From: Avena insularis
Taxonomy: Eukaryota; Streptophyta; Magnoliopsida; Poales; Poaceae
DNA: 64,000 bases
Direction of reading: 5' to 3'
Assembly: GCA_023614405.1 (NCBI GenBank)
Contig: CM042685.1
Coordinates: 236,075,661 to 236,139,660 of the forward strand
The position numbers and the translations under genes are program-made. The notes under the pieces are model-generated. The model worked only from the letters and a program-made list of their open reading frames with translations, searched no databases and was not told where the DNA came from. Below are positions 46,901-58,344 of this stretch, piece after piece (positions within the stretch are counted from its first letter, which is position 1; every line of letters begins with the position of its first letter).

Positions 46901-48940
46901 CTCCATCATAATCCGTTGAATTGACACCATATAAAGTTATGGTTTGGGATAAAACCCAAGTTGTCCTTTCTTAAAAATTGGTATGCTATGCATAAGAAAG
47001 ATGTTTGCAACCAAAATCGGATGAACATATCTTTGTATGTTATTTTGAATAATATTTAATTATTCCTCCATAACACCAAAGACAAAAGTGTTTGTCGCTT
47101 AGAACGTCAAGTTTCTTTAAGAAGGAATTTTTCCTAAAAAGTTAAGTGGGAGGACAATAGAACTTTGATAAGGTTAAAAGAACCTTAGCTATATGTGCAG
47201 AGTTGCGCAGCGCCGAAAAGTGTTCCGGAGGCAGCAACAATGCTCATGGCTCACGTGCCTCAAAGGTTGTGGTCACGGACGACTAAGTTCCTATTGAAAC
47301 AAGAAGGTCGGGTAAACAATCAAATACCAAGATTTGAGAGTTAAATCATTATTTGACAATAATGATCTGACTACATGCAAAGAAACGATGATGGGCCCTG
47401 ACTCCGTCAAATGGCTTGAAGCCATAAAATCCGTGATAGTTCCATATACGAGAGATCAAGCTTTGAACTTGAAAGACCCTCTGAAAGGTACAAGACATTA
47501 CAGTCGTATTTGGATCTATAAAGAAATAGACATGGATGTTTCACATCTATGAAATTATCGACATGTCGGGAAAGAGTTCACGACAATATTCAAAGGTTGA
47601 CTATGACAAGATCTGATCTTTCATAGCGATATTTAGTCTAGACGGATTAATGTAGCAACCACGACATAATTTTTGTTATGTGTTGAATAAACAAAACAAG
47701 TTCTTCTAATAGAATGATTACCAAGGACGTGTGCATGACACGGTCCGAAGGGTTTTGTTAATTCAAAGGATGCTAAAAGCATGTGCAAATTTCAATGGTT
47801 GAAGTAAGCATCGCGGAGTTGGAATCTTCACTATGATGAAACTGTTAAAATAGTTTAATTTCATCAGAGACAATGAAGATGCTTGCATTTGCAAGAAATT
47901 AAGTGGGAGCGCTAAGACATGTTTCTAATACATTATGTGGAAGACATATTGTTGATTGGAAATGATGTATCTTTCATTAACACATATTAAGAATTTCATC
48001 CCGATGAAAGACTTAGGCAAGACCCAAATATTTGGCTCCGATAGACACTAATATGGTTGTGCCGAAAGTACATAGATGATGTATTGAATAAGTTCAATAT
48101 AGAAACTACAAGAAAGGTTCTTGTCACACAGAAAAGATTGAATGAGTTCAATATTGATGATATATTCAAGTGTATTGACACTGGGTAAGTGAAACAAAGA
48201 TTCAAGTATAGATTGATACTTGATGTATGAAATCACAAAGAGTATTTATATCAATCATACTATGATATGTACAAATCCAGATATGTCCTATACTCTAAAT
48301 GTTATGAGCATATACCAGAATGATTCATAAGTTGATCATTGGACAATAGTAAGGATATTCTTATGATCTTTTGGAAGAACTAAGAGTATATTATTTGTAG
48401 AAGTGACAAATAGATGGTTAGTTCATTGTAAAAGTACTACATTGATACTAGTTTTGTCACAAAGTACAAATTAAGTTTATCTCAATCTAAACTAAGGGTG
48501 GCACAATATAATGGAAAGTAAGTTCCAAAATGGATTTGGATGAATTCCAAAGTTAAGACATTGTGACAGATACTACAACAAAAGGCTAAGTATATGACTG
48601 CTATAATAGCAGCTAAAGAGGGCATTTGTGTCAAGTAGTTTGTTGTCAAACTAGGTGTAGTTCACAGCGGGATAATACTATGAAGATATATTGTACGACC
48701 ATATTATCAACATGTTTTAACCCCAAAGAACTAAAGGTCTCACCAAAGGACCAAAATTATACAAAGCCATCTCATTAGAGAATGAATGATGCGTAGAGAC
48801 GCAAAGATATGCAATTACACACGGACCTGGAAATGTCAGATCCGGAGATCAGTTGACCACTAGCAATCGTGTACATACGACACCAGAAAGCCATAGGTGT
48901 TGAATACACAAAGGTTTGAAACTAGATTATTGACTCTAGT
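43965..48940 (+). pseudogene. Element B internal region: decayed gag-pol remains
   Basis: Best-preserved relics are an integrase piece at 46459-46671 (MKYETFEKFKVFQDEVQNHC), the RT start at 47334-47552 (ETMMGPDSVKWLEAIKSV), the RT active-site block at 47934-47945 reading YVED, and an RNase H piece near 48590 (KAKYMTAIIAAKEG). No frame connects them. The sequence is collinear with 3878-8841 of element A, including shared stops and shifts. No zinc knuckle or protease active site is readable. Confidence 0.75.
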
Positions 48941-48953
48941 GCAAGTGGGAGAC

Positions 48954-50873
48954 TGTTGGAGATATGCCCAAGAGGCAATAATAAAGTGGTTATTATCATA
49001 TCTTCAAACTTATGATAAATGTTTACATACCATGCTATAATTGCATTAACCGGAAACATTAATACTTGTGTGATTTGTAAACATAAAAGAGTCCCTAGTA
49101 AAGCCTCTTGTTAAACTAGCTTGTTGGTTAATATCTGATCATGGTTTCCTGATCATGAACATAGAGATGTTGTTAACAACAGGGTCATATCATTAGGAGA
49201 ATGATGTGATGTACATACTCCTATAGTTAAGCGTATCATAAAGATCAAGTCATTTAATATAGTTCATTTGCTATAAGCTTTCTGATACATAGTAACCTAA
49301 TTCCTTCGACCATGAGATCATGTTAATCACCATCACCGGAAGGATGCTTTGATGACATCAAACACCACACCGTAACTGGGTGGCTATAAAGGTGGCATTG
49401 AGTGTTTGGAAAGTATGGGTTGAGGCACATGGATCAAGAGTGGGATTTGTCCATCCATATGACGGATAGATATACTCTGGGCCCTCTCGGTGGAATGTCA
49501 TCCAATTAGCTTGCAAGCATGTGACTGGCTCACAAGGGATCACATACCACAGGAACGAGAAAAGAGTACTTATCGGTAACGAGGTTGAACTAGGTATGCA
49601 GAGATACCGACGATCAAAACCTCGGATAAGTAAACTATCGTGAGACAAAGGGAAATTGGTATCGTATGTAAGTGGTTCATTCGATCGCAAAGTAATCGTA
49701 GAAATATGTGGGAGCCATATGAATTTTCAGATTCCTCTATTGGTTATTGATCGGAGAAGTGTCTCGATCATGTCCGCATAATTCACAAACCGTAGGGAGA
49801 CACACTTAAGGATTCAAAGTTGTTGAGTAGTTATGGAATGATGAGTAAGAGACCGAATGTTGTTCGGAGTCTCGGATGGGATCCGGGATATCCCGAGGAG
49901 ATCCGGAATGGTCTGGAGAATAAGATTCATATAAGGAAAGTCCTGTTTCGGGGTTGGAGAATGGTTCCGGTGTTTTCATCGGGAATGTTCTAGAAGGTTC
50001 CGGAATGTCCGGCACTCCGAAGGGGAAGGGTACATGAATGTGTCATACCAAGTTGGAATGATTGCATCATGTACTAGGTGTCATCGCTGAACAAAATAAA
50101 GGGTTTAATCAAATCCTAGTTTGAAAAGTCAAACGCCAATTTGAAAAGTCAAACGGCTATTTTGGGAAGTGGAGGGAGAGAAGGAAACCTGGGAAGAGAA
50201 GGTTTCCCTTCTCTCCTCCAAACCGCCGGCCAGCAAGGGAGTTGGGGGAGGACTCGGCTAGCCCTAGCCGCCCCTCCCACCTATAAAAGAAAGGTAGGGG
50301 GCACCCCCTCTCCCTACACCTTGCCCCTTAGCCGGCGCCCCTCTAAACCCTAGGCCAGCCGCCGCCCCCTTCTAGATGCGTCTGCTCTAGATCTCCTCTA
50401 AACCGCCGTCTAGCTAATCCCTAGCTGCTGGTTGCTCTAAACTCCCTTGGTGCCTCTAAACCCTAGATCACCAAGGCCCTCTCATAGTCCACCATACTCG
50501 CTCTGGCTTGAGGCGAAGCCCTGCGAGATCTCCCCTCTAATTCCGGTACCACGCCGTCGTGCTGCCGGAATCGCGAGGAGAGTACTATAACCTCCGCTGC
50601 CTGCTGGAACAAGGGAGAGGAAGGTCTTCATCGAGTACCGAACGTGTGACCGATCAAGGCGCTGCGAGCATGGCCGGAAGGATCGTCTACACGATCTTGA
50701 GATCGGAAGTGTACGACTACATCACCCACGAGAATCTGCTCTCGTTAACCGCTTTGGAATCTTCGAGGGTGAGTTCCTCTATCGACTCGTTGCTACAATC
50801 TAGTAGATAGATCTTGGCTTGTTTGTTTGTATGCGGTAGAAATTTTTTGTTTTCCATGCTACGAACCCCTACA
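48954..50873 (+). repeat. Element B 3' LTR (1920 bp)
   Basis: Begins TGTTGGAGATATGCCC after the PPT AAGTGGGAGAC (48943-48953) and ends CCCCTACA, followed by GAAAG. It is the fuller of the two LTRs and keeps both segments lost from the 5' copy. Confidence 0.93.
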
Positions 50874-50878
50874 GAAAG

Positions 50879-51318
50879 TGCACAGATGCCGCCTAGAGGG
50901 GGAGGGGGTGAATAGGAGTTTAATTTTTTTTACGATACTGGCTTAATAAAGGCGTAATAAAACTAACGTTTACTTTGTCAAGCAAAAAAACTATATATAC
51001 TATGGTTTACCTATGTGCACCAATAACTTATGCTAAGTAATACAAGCATCTATGTGATAGCAAAATATAAGACTTCAAGCATGAAGGCTATCACAAAGTA
51101 AAGTGCATAAGTAAAGAGCCCGGGTATAGAGATAACCGAGGCACGCAGAGACGACAATATTTTACCAAGTTTCTCCCTACAAGGGAGTACGTCTTATTAG
51201 AGGGGTAGGCAGTACTAAGACCACCAACGCCACAAGATGCCTCACCCTATTCTCCCGAGCACCCGCTGCACGACAAGCACCTGATCCACTATGGAACACT
51301 TGAGGGCGGTTACCAAAC
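50879..51318 (-). repeat. LTR C, second fragment
   Basis: 440 bp between elements B and D beginning TGCACAGATGCCGCCTAGAG and GGGTGAATAGG, a start like that of Maximus/SIRE-type LTRs such as D's. It ends CAAAC at 51314-51318, the target-site duplication of D, and continues at 63750. The orientation is inferred from its similarity to the start of D's LTR on the plus strand. Confidence 0.6.
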
Positions 51319-52888
51319 TGAAAGTACCGACTTGATACGACTAGAGGGGGGTGAATAGGCGTCTACCCAATTTTAATTTGTTTCTCACTTTTAGGCTCAA
51401 CGAGAAAGGAAGTTATCTAGAAATGCAACTAAGTGAACAACCTAAATGCAAGAAAACAAACACCAACAACAAAAACAGTAAATAGCAAGGAGTAAAGGAA
51501 GGGAACGAAGTAACCGGAGAGGAGACACGGAGATGTAATTCCCGTAGTTCACTCCCAAGGAGCTACGTCTACGTTGGAGAGGTGTCGGGGCCACACAAGG
51601 TCACCCGAGCGCCACAAAGGCCTCACCTTCTTCCCCGGTGAGCTCCCCCACAAAGGAGGCCTCACAATCCACTAACCGGTGACCTTGAAGGCGCCAACCG
51701 AAACCTTTACACCGAGGTTGAGGGGGAGGCTCCACAACTCAATTGGAGGCCCTCAACGACACCTCGAAGCTTTACAACGCACGCCTTAGCTCCGAGGATG
51801 CCCTACACCGTCTAGGGTTCCAAGAAACCCAAGAGCAACAAGATCCACAAAGGATGGGTGGGGAAATCAAATCTTCTTAGGTGGAAGTGTAGATCTAGGT
51901 CACCTCCCTCACCTCTCAAAAGATCAAGTCATTTGAGTGGCTAGAGAGAGAGATCTAGTGAGGTGAAGCTCAAGCATTAATGGAGGAGAGAGAAAAATTC
52001 GAGAGAGGGTGGGAGGAAGAAGAGGGTGCCTTAAATAGGCCCCCTCGCGTTGAACCGTTACAGCCCCCGCGACCTCACCGGAAGTTCCGGTGAGAGGCCG
52101 GAAGTTCTGCCCAGCCTGGCTCCAACGGTCATCAGACCGTTGACGCCCGCTCCAGAAGCGTAGCCGGAAGTTCCGATCAAAACCGACCGGAAGTTCCGGT
52201 GAACTTCCGATGCAAGTTCCGACCAAGTTCCAGCAAATAGCACACTTCAAAACAGAAGGTTACTGAGCCGCCACCAGAACTTGGGGCGGAACAAGGGGCG
52301 GAACTTTTGGGTCGTGAAGCGAATCTGACTAGAAGTTCCGGCTTCTGGCGGAAGTTCCGCTCAGGAACTTTTGGCAGGACAAGTTCCGATGCAAGTTCCG
52401 GCCCAAGTTCCGGCAAATAGAACTCTTCGAACAGAAGGTTACTGATTCACCATCGGAACTTGGGGCAGAACTAGCGTCGGAACAAAGTGTAGAACAGCCC
52501 GCAGAAAAAGTTTGAGCGGAACTTTCGGCCTATGACCGGAAGTTCCGGTGAGACACAAAAGGCCCCAACAGAACAGGAACACGCTCTCTCACGGGATAAT
52601 GGGATGGCTGTGGCGGTGCATATAGGTTTGTGCAAGAACAAGTGATTTCCCACAGCCTTCCAAAGTGGACCCCCTCTTAATAGTACGGTGACCTAAAAAC
52701 AATAACCGGAGAGAAACTAGGAGAAGACTAAAAAAGGCCACCGTCTTCATGAGATCCCAAGAGAGCATCCACCACTATAGAAGGAGACATCAACAATGTT
52801 TCCCCTGAAACTCAAGAGCACAATTAAAACACATTTGGGATTATCATTAACACCAAAAAAGATACCATGAGAAGATATAGTCCTTTCA
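51319..52888 (-). repeat. Element D 3' LTR (1570 bp)
   Basis: From TGAAAGTACCGACTTG to ATAGTCCTTTCA on the plus strand. The stretch 52075-52560 is packed with GGAAGTTCC and close variants on both strands. A minus-strand TATA-like box (CTATTTAAGG) lies near 52029-52039. It differs from the 5' LTR by about 36 substitutions and a few indels, including a 22-bp block with one motif copy near 52163-52190. Confidence 0.92.
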
Positions 52889-53454
52889 ATCTCCCCCTTT
52901 TTGGTGTTAGATGACAATCCCAAAGATTTGCATAGAAACAAAGCAATCTTTGCAATCGGCGGGACAAGCTCCCCCTGTATGTGTGCAAGGTAGAGGAAAG
53001 AACTCTCAGGACAAGACTGGCACACATACACAGAGGCTCCCCCTACCAATTGCAAAGATAGCACACGTGCAAGATACAAGAAAGGATAGAGAACATACCG
53101 GAACCAACCAAACGTGGTGGAGACACAAGGAGTAATAATAACAATAAGAGCAATGAGGCTCCACCACCATATGCATATGCCCATAAGATGACAACAAGAT
53201 ACCACACGCACGACATTGCATAGACATTGCATAAGATAGCACATAGTCTCGAACATAACAAGGTCCACAAGCACACATAAGTTCACGGACATGAAGTCAC
53301 AAGCACACAAATAAAACTAGAGAGTTCACGAGCAAGAAAAGATCAAAGGCAAGAACAGGCTCGCGACTCAACCCATGCAAATCCCGTAGGCAACCTAATA
53401 GACATCTTTCTCCCCCTTTGGCATCGAGACACCAAAAAGGAAGAGAAGATCAAG
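52889..53454 (-). other. Element D 3' spacer with PPT and PPT-like copies
   Basis: The PPT on the minus strand is AAAAAGGGGGAGAT, adjoining the LTR (plus-strand CTCCCCCTTT at 52891-52900). The same CTCCCCCT core recurs at 52969, 53037 and 53410, and once more at 56003 beyond the env-like gene. Open frames on the minus strand in 52747-53310 cross the LTR boundary and show no domain, so I treat this as untranslated. Confidence 0.65.
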
Positions 53455-54943
53455 CTACTCATCCCAGCCACGAGAGGGAGAGGGGGCAAAACCAGGGACC
53501 CAATGACCCCACTCAGGCGGACCAGTGACCTCTTCCTCAGACTCATCCTCGGACCAGTTGCAGTTGTCGCGAATCCAATCCTCCTTGGGAACAGTGACAG
53601 AGCTAGTGACCGGTGAGCAAGGAATGTTGAGGGCTGCCATGATGGCCTTCTGGCGCTGAATATTGTGACGCTGATCAACATAAGCCTGATACTCGCGGTC
53701 CTGCAGAAAGCAGAAAGTTTTCTTCACTTTCCCAAGCAGCTTCTTTGCCCAAGAAGGCTGCCTCCGGAGAGAAGGACCACCAGCACTAGAGCCACCAGGA
53801 GCAGAGGAAGGACCACTAGCAACATCTCGAGCCTTCTTTAGAGCAGCTTCTTTTTCTTCCTGAGTACGAGGCTTCTGGTGCTTACTCACACGGAGCTTTT
53901 TCTCTTCATGAATGGTGATGTTGTCTTGAGGAAAGGGGTTGCCAGTCGCCTCAAGCCACTTGTGATTGATGAGAGTCTGTATGTAAGGAGCATAGATGCA
54001 GGAGCGCTTTTCAATGAGAGCCGCCCACATCTCTGAGTAGATGAAGTGCATAATATCCATTGACTTGTCAGTGTCCCGGCAAAGATAAGTCTGATGCATG
54101 AGGTCAACCTGATAGCCATGAAACTGATCAAAGTTGCCAGCCTCGGGAGAGATGGTGTTCAAGTACACCCTGCGCATGATGTCAAAAACTGGCAGCAGAT
54201 GATTCACAAACCCAGGAGTTCCCCACCCTTCAATGTAGAGAGGCTCCAGGACCTCAGGATCAGCAGCTTCAGGACCATGAACACGCCAACCATTTGCCCC
54301 GCGGCCAGGCTGAATGGGATAGCCAAGAAGCTCAGCAAACTCAGCCCAAGTGGCAGTAAGAAACACGTCCCTGGTCATCCACTTCATCACACCTTCAGTA
54401 GAGGACTGCATGCGAAGAAACAGAGTTGAGTAAAACTGAGCAATAACAGTCACATCAAAGTTCTGACGGTGCTCCATGAGGGGAACCAGCCCAAACTTCT
54501 GGCAGATATCAAGAGCCTCTCCAAAGTAAACTTGCTTCTCTTCCATGTGAGTCACATTGATGTACTTTTGAGGAGCAACCACGAACTTCTTCTTCGATGC
54601 ATAAATTTCTTCATAAATCTGTTCCTGACGGCAGGTGTGGAAGTGAGGGTCCAAGCAAAGACGATCACGAGGCACGAGGTAGGGATCCGTAGCCCTGAAT
54701 GCAGAGTAAGCTTTCTGAGACCACTTGGAAATCTTGGCTTTGGTCATGTCTGGCCCATCAGCAGTGGCCTTCTGAGCAAGAGCAGGCCTCTTCCTTGCAG
54801 CAGCAGCACGGCGAGCAGCAGCAGCCTTCTGACGAGTAGTCTGAGTGGTCGGACGCACAACCTCAACATCTTCCTCATCAATCTCAGGAGGAATCTCAGA
54901 GGATGGTCGGCGGGCACGCTTGCCTTGGCGGGTATCATCTTGC
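53455..54943 (-). CDS. Element D env-like (third) open reading frame
   Basis: An open frame runs from 55218 to the stop at 53455 (587 codons), but the first about 92 codons read through a pyrimidine tract and non-coding repeats. The probable coding part starts near 54943, just after TTTCTTCTCAAG, a good splice acceptor, giving about 495 residues. It begins acidic/basic (GKRARRPSSEIPPEIDEEDV), then an alanine/arginine stretch, a conserved-looking core (DPYLVPRDRLCLDPHF, WAEFAELLGYPIQPGRG, GTPGFVNHLLPVFDIMRRVY) and an acidic C-terminus. No signal peptide or convincing membrane segment lies in this part. The position after RNase H on the same strand matches the env-like frame of SIRE elements. 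Its role is not established. No internal stop, so it may still be translatable. Confidence 0.65.
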
Positions 54944-56069
54944 CTTGAGAAGAAAGCACAAGAGTAGGGAGGGAAGGTGGGATAAGTGCACAAGTTCGGA
55001 AGCGGAAACAAAAGAAATAGATTGGAAAAATACAAACAGAAAAAAATTGCATTGTCGCCGGAACTTCCGGTGAAAATGGTCCACCGGAAGTTCCGGTCGT
55101 GGCTCACCAGAAGTTCCGGTGAGGCCACGAAATGACGGTTCCAACAGGAGTTCACTAGATCTAGATCTAGATCTAAAGGCCACAAGTGCACAGATTTTTC
55201 AAGGATGTATTGGACCAATCTACTCTAGCATGATACCCTAGGCCTACCAAGATCTTCCAACAAGTTCTAGCCAAAGAACTAGCCTAGACAAGGTGTGCCC
55301 TAACTCAAGCCATGGTGAGAGCAAGATCTCCGTTAATGGAGGGAGTTGAGGGAAAATACCGGAGTCCATGGCGGGAGATCGAGGTGGGGAAGGATCCCAC
55401 GGAGCAGATCTGTGGAGGAGAGGTTGGATACGAAGGGGGCGGAGCACCTTTGTGGAGAGGTCCTGGCCGACGGCGCTCCAAATAGAGGATGGGTCTTGGG
55501 GGAAAAAAGGAAGAAGATCCCGTTTTCCCCCAGGGCCCACCTTATATAGGACAGGGAGCACCACCGGAAGTTCCGGTCAGGGACCGGAAGTTCCGGTGGA
55601 CCGGAACTTCTGGGTCAGGCTGACCGGAAGTTCCGCTGACGCCAGAAGGACCATCTCAGGTTCGGAAGACAACAAGGAAGAACTTGTGCAGGGAATAGAG
55701 AGGGCTTGAGGTAAGGAAAGGCTTAGGATAGATAGCTCAAACTGTGAAGAACCAAAGCCAACAAAACCCCAAAAGACACAAATAAAAACGAATAAAAACG
55801 AGTCAAAGACACAAATAAAAACGGGTCGGTGGCCGAGGCCACCTTATATAAGAGTAAATGGCTTGACACCACGAAGATATATCTTGGGTTCATTACCAAC
55901 ACTCATCATGAAGCTCAAATGGTCTCCTTTAGAGACTATAGAGTATGAAAACTTTAATGTGCGCATAATAGGGATAGCGTTTGTTCATAAGAGGAACTAC
56001 ACTCCCCCTAAATCCATGCCTACATCCAAACAAGATACACATTGAGACGCGGGTAGGTGTGCACGGTAC
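54944..56069 (-). other. Element D spacer between RNase H and the env-like frame
   Basis: About 1.1 kb. It contains further GGAAGTTCC-type motifs (near 55060-55115 and 55565-55635, matching the LTR array), a PPT-like CTCCCCCT at 56003, and a long pyrimidine run on the minus strand just before 54943 that would serve as the branch/pyrimidine tract of an intron. The apparent hydrophobic peptide in the upstream frame (about residues 56-79 of the 55218 frame) is the translation of this pyrimidine run, not good evidence of a signal peptide. Confidence 0.5.
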
Positions 56070-57578
56070 TCAAGCAACATTGCTCGAATCAATGATATTT
56101 AGCTCATGCCTTAACTCTCGGAACCTTGCTTCATCAAGAGGCTTCGTGAATAGATCCGCAAGATTTGCCTTGGTGGGAACATACTCCAAAGAAATGTCTC
56201 CTCTAGCAACATGGTCCCGAATGAAATGATGATGAATCTCAATGTGCTTGGTCCGGTTGTGTTGCACGGGATTGTGAGCAATAGCAATGGCACTCTCATT
56301 GTCGCAAAGGAGAGGCACCTTGTCAAAAGATAGTACAAGATCCTTCAAAGTTTGCTTCATCCATAGCAATTGAGCATAGCAGCTTGCAGCAGAGATGTAC
56401 TCAGCTTCGGCAGTGGACATAGACACACAGTTTTGCTTCTTCGAGGACCAACAAACCAAAGATCTTCCGAGGAACTGACAAGCTCCGGAGGTTGACTTTC
56501 TTCCCACTTTGTCACCAGCCCAGTTCGAGTCCGTGTAACCAATGAGATCAAAGCTGGCTCCCTTGGGGTACCACAACCCAAAGTTTGGGGTATGAACTAA
56601 ATATCGAAAGATCCTCTTCAATGCCACCATGTGACTTTCCTTTGGTGCGGCTTGAAATCTTGCACACATACCCACACTCAACATAATATCCGGTCGGGAT
56701 GCACAAAGATAGAGCAAAGAACCAATCATCGATCGATAGAGTTTTTGATCCACCTCCTTACCCTTAGGATCGAGATCAAGATTAACCTTAGTTGGCATGG
56801 GAGTCTTGGCACCTTTGACTTGATCAAACTTGAACTTCTTGAGCATGTCTTGGATGTACTTGGCTTGGTTGATGAAAGTCCCTTTCCTCAATTGTTTGAC
56901 TTCAAACCCAAGGAAAAACTTCAACTCCCCCATCATGGACATCTCGAAGCGGTCGATCATGAGCTTGGCAAAATCCTCATTAAAAGTTTTGTTAATAGAC
57001 CCAAAGATAATGTCATCAACATAGATTTGGCATACGAACAAGTGGACTCCAACTTTCTTAGTAAAAAGAGTGGGATCAATGAGGCCCACTTCGAAGCCAC
57101 GGTCTAACAAGAGCTCCCTAAGGCAATCATACCACGCACGTGGGGCTTGCTTGAGGCCATATAGTGCCTTATTGAGCTTGTAGACATGGTTCGGAAAAAG
57201 TTGATCCTCAAAACCCGGAGGTTGCTTGACGTATACCAACTATTTCAAAGGACCATTAAGAAAAGCACTTTTAACATCCATTTGATGCAATTTAAAGTTA
57301 TGATGGGTAGCGAAGGCAAGAAGCATACGAATGGATTCAAGATGAGCAACGGGGGCGTAAGTCTCACCATAGTCGATGCCCTCAACTTGTGAGTATCCTT
57401 GGGCAACTAACCTTGCCTTGTTGCGCATGACAATTCCATTCGCATCGCACTTGTTCTTGAAGACCCACTTGGTTCCAATGACGTTTTGACAGTCTTTGGG
57501 CCGCTCAACCAATGTCCAAACATTGTTCCTCTTGAAGTTGTGAAGTTCCTCGTTCATAGCATCAAGCCAATCATCATC
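56070..57578 (-). pseudogene. Element D reverse transcriptase and RNase H (one internal stop)
   Basis: Frame 57557-57240 holds the RT N-terminus ([42 protein letters not shown]). A single in-frame stop at about 57237-57239 separates it from the 389-codon frame 57239-56070. That frame has YGLKQAPRAWYD (27-38), the active site YVDD (73-76, intact), LGFEVKQ, IGSLLYLCASRPDI, and RNase H motifs GYTDSNWAGD, STAEAEYISA, LCDNESAIAIA and TKHIEIHHHF. The C-terminus ADLFTKPL is followed by the stop at 56070. A second stop at about 57579 separates RT from the linker. Otherwise well conserved, so inactivation is recent. Confidence 0.88.
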
Positions 57579-58344
57579 TTAAAGAGCTTCGAAGACTTTC
57601 TGTGGTTCAACAAGAGAGATAAAAGCATGGTGAGAGCAAAAAGAAGCTAGTTGCCTCCTAGTAGTGGAACCTTTATTGAAATCTCCATAGACATTATCAA
57701 GGATATGGCCATCTCGAATAAGCTTGGCGAGACGATAGGCTTGACGGCGGGCTTGTGCTTCAACTCGAGATTCTTGAGCTACCACTTGGTCATTTCCACC
57801 AATTGAGCCCCCCTTGACTATAAGCACGAACACGAGGGTCATCTTCATCAATTTCCACTTCGGGGGAGTCATCACTTGGAGAGGATCCTTGAGGATCATT
57901 GACTTGCCCTTGATCTCGACGAGCTTGACCTTGGGGAGAGCCGTGACTTTGAGGAGGAGCCCCATCTTGGGGAGGATGATGAGGTTGATGAAGAGCTTGT
58001 CCGTGGGAGGTGCCTTGAGGAGGAGCCCCATCATGGGGAGGTTGATGTTGTTGATGAAGAGCTTGTTCTTTGGAGCTTGGAGAGTCATGAGTATGGGAAG
58101 CTTCGGAAGATCTTGAGGGAGCTTGTGCCAAGAAAGTAGGTCCTTGAGGTGCAAGATGATCTTGTGAGAGTGAGGGCTCCACTTGAGTGGAGCTTGGTCC
58201 TTCTCCTTCGTCCATAAGGGGATCCTCAATGGGGAGGTGGAAACCCACACCCATTCTTCCTATGGCCTTGGGAGGAATTTCATCACTTGGATCACAAACA
58301 CCATCTTGCCTAACAAGAGACTCATGATTTTCATCAAACATCAC
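57579..58344 (-). pseudogene. Element D integrase-RT linker
   Basis: Low-complexity region in two frames (58344-57790 and the end of 58250-57579). It is rich in Gln, His and Pro, with two tandem copies of a QALHQ..PP.DGAPPQ unit, then DDPRVRAY and, in the other frame, SRVEAQARRQAYRLAKLIRD and HHAFISLVEPQKVFEAL, which leads into RT. Frameshifts lie near 58345 and 57800. Such linkers are normal in SIRE-type pol and vary in length. Confidence 0.75.

Larger units (their letters stand above)
42106..50873 (+). mobile_element. Element B: full-length, non-autonomous Angela-like Copia element
   Basis: 8.77-kb plus-strand element with 5' LTR 42106-43950, PBS at 43951-43964, decayed internal region, PPT and 3' LTR 48954-50873. 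Perfect target-site duplication GAAAG (42101-42105 and 50874-50878). Same family as element A, nearly collinear over the whole length. LTRs differ by about 2% substitutions by eye plus two deletions in the 5' LTR. It interrupts LTR C. Since its pol was already dead, it must have been mobilised by another element's proteins. Confidence 0.93.

Noticed and set aside
52747..53310. 187-codon hydrophobic minus-strand frame near the 3' end of element D
   Set aside because: It crosses the internal region/LTR boundary and contains the PPT; composition explains it, and no domain or conserved start is seen.
55000..55060. Hydrophobic signal-peptide-like segment at the start of the long env-like frame
   Set aside because: It is the translation of a pyrimidine-rich tract just before a splice acceptor; the coding part probably starts after it.
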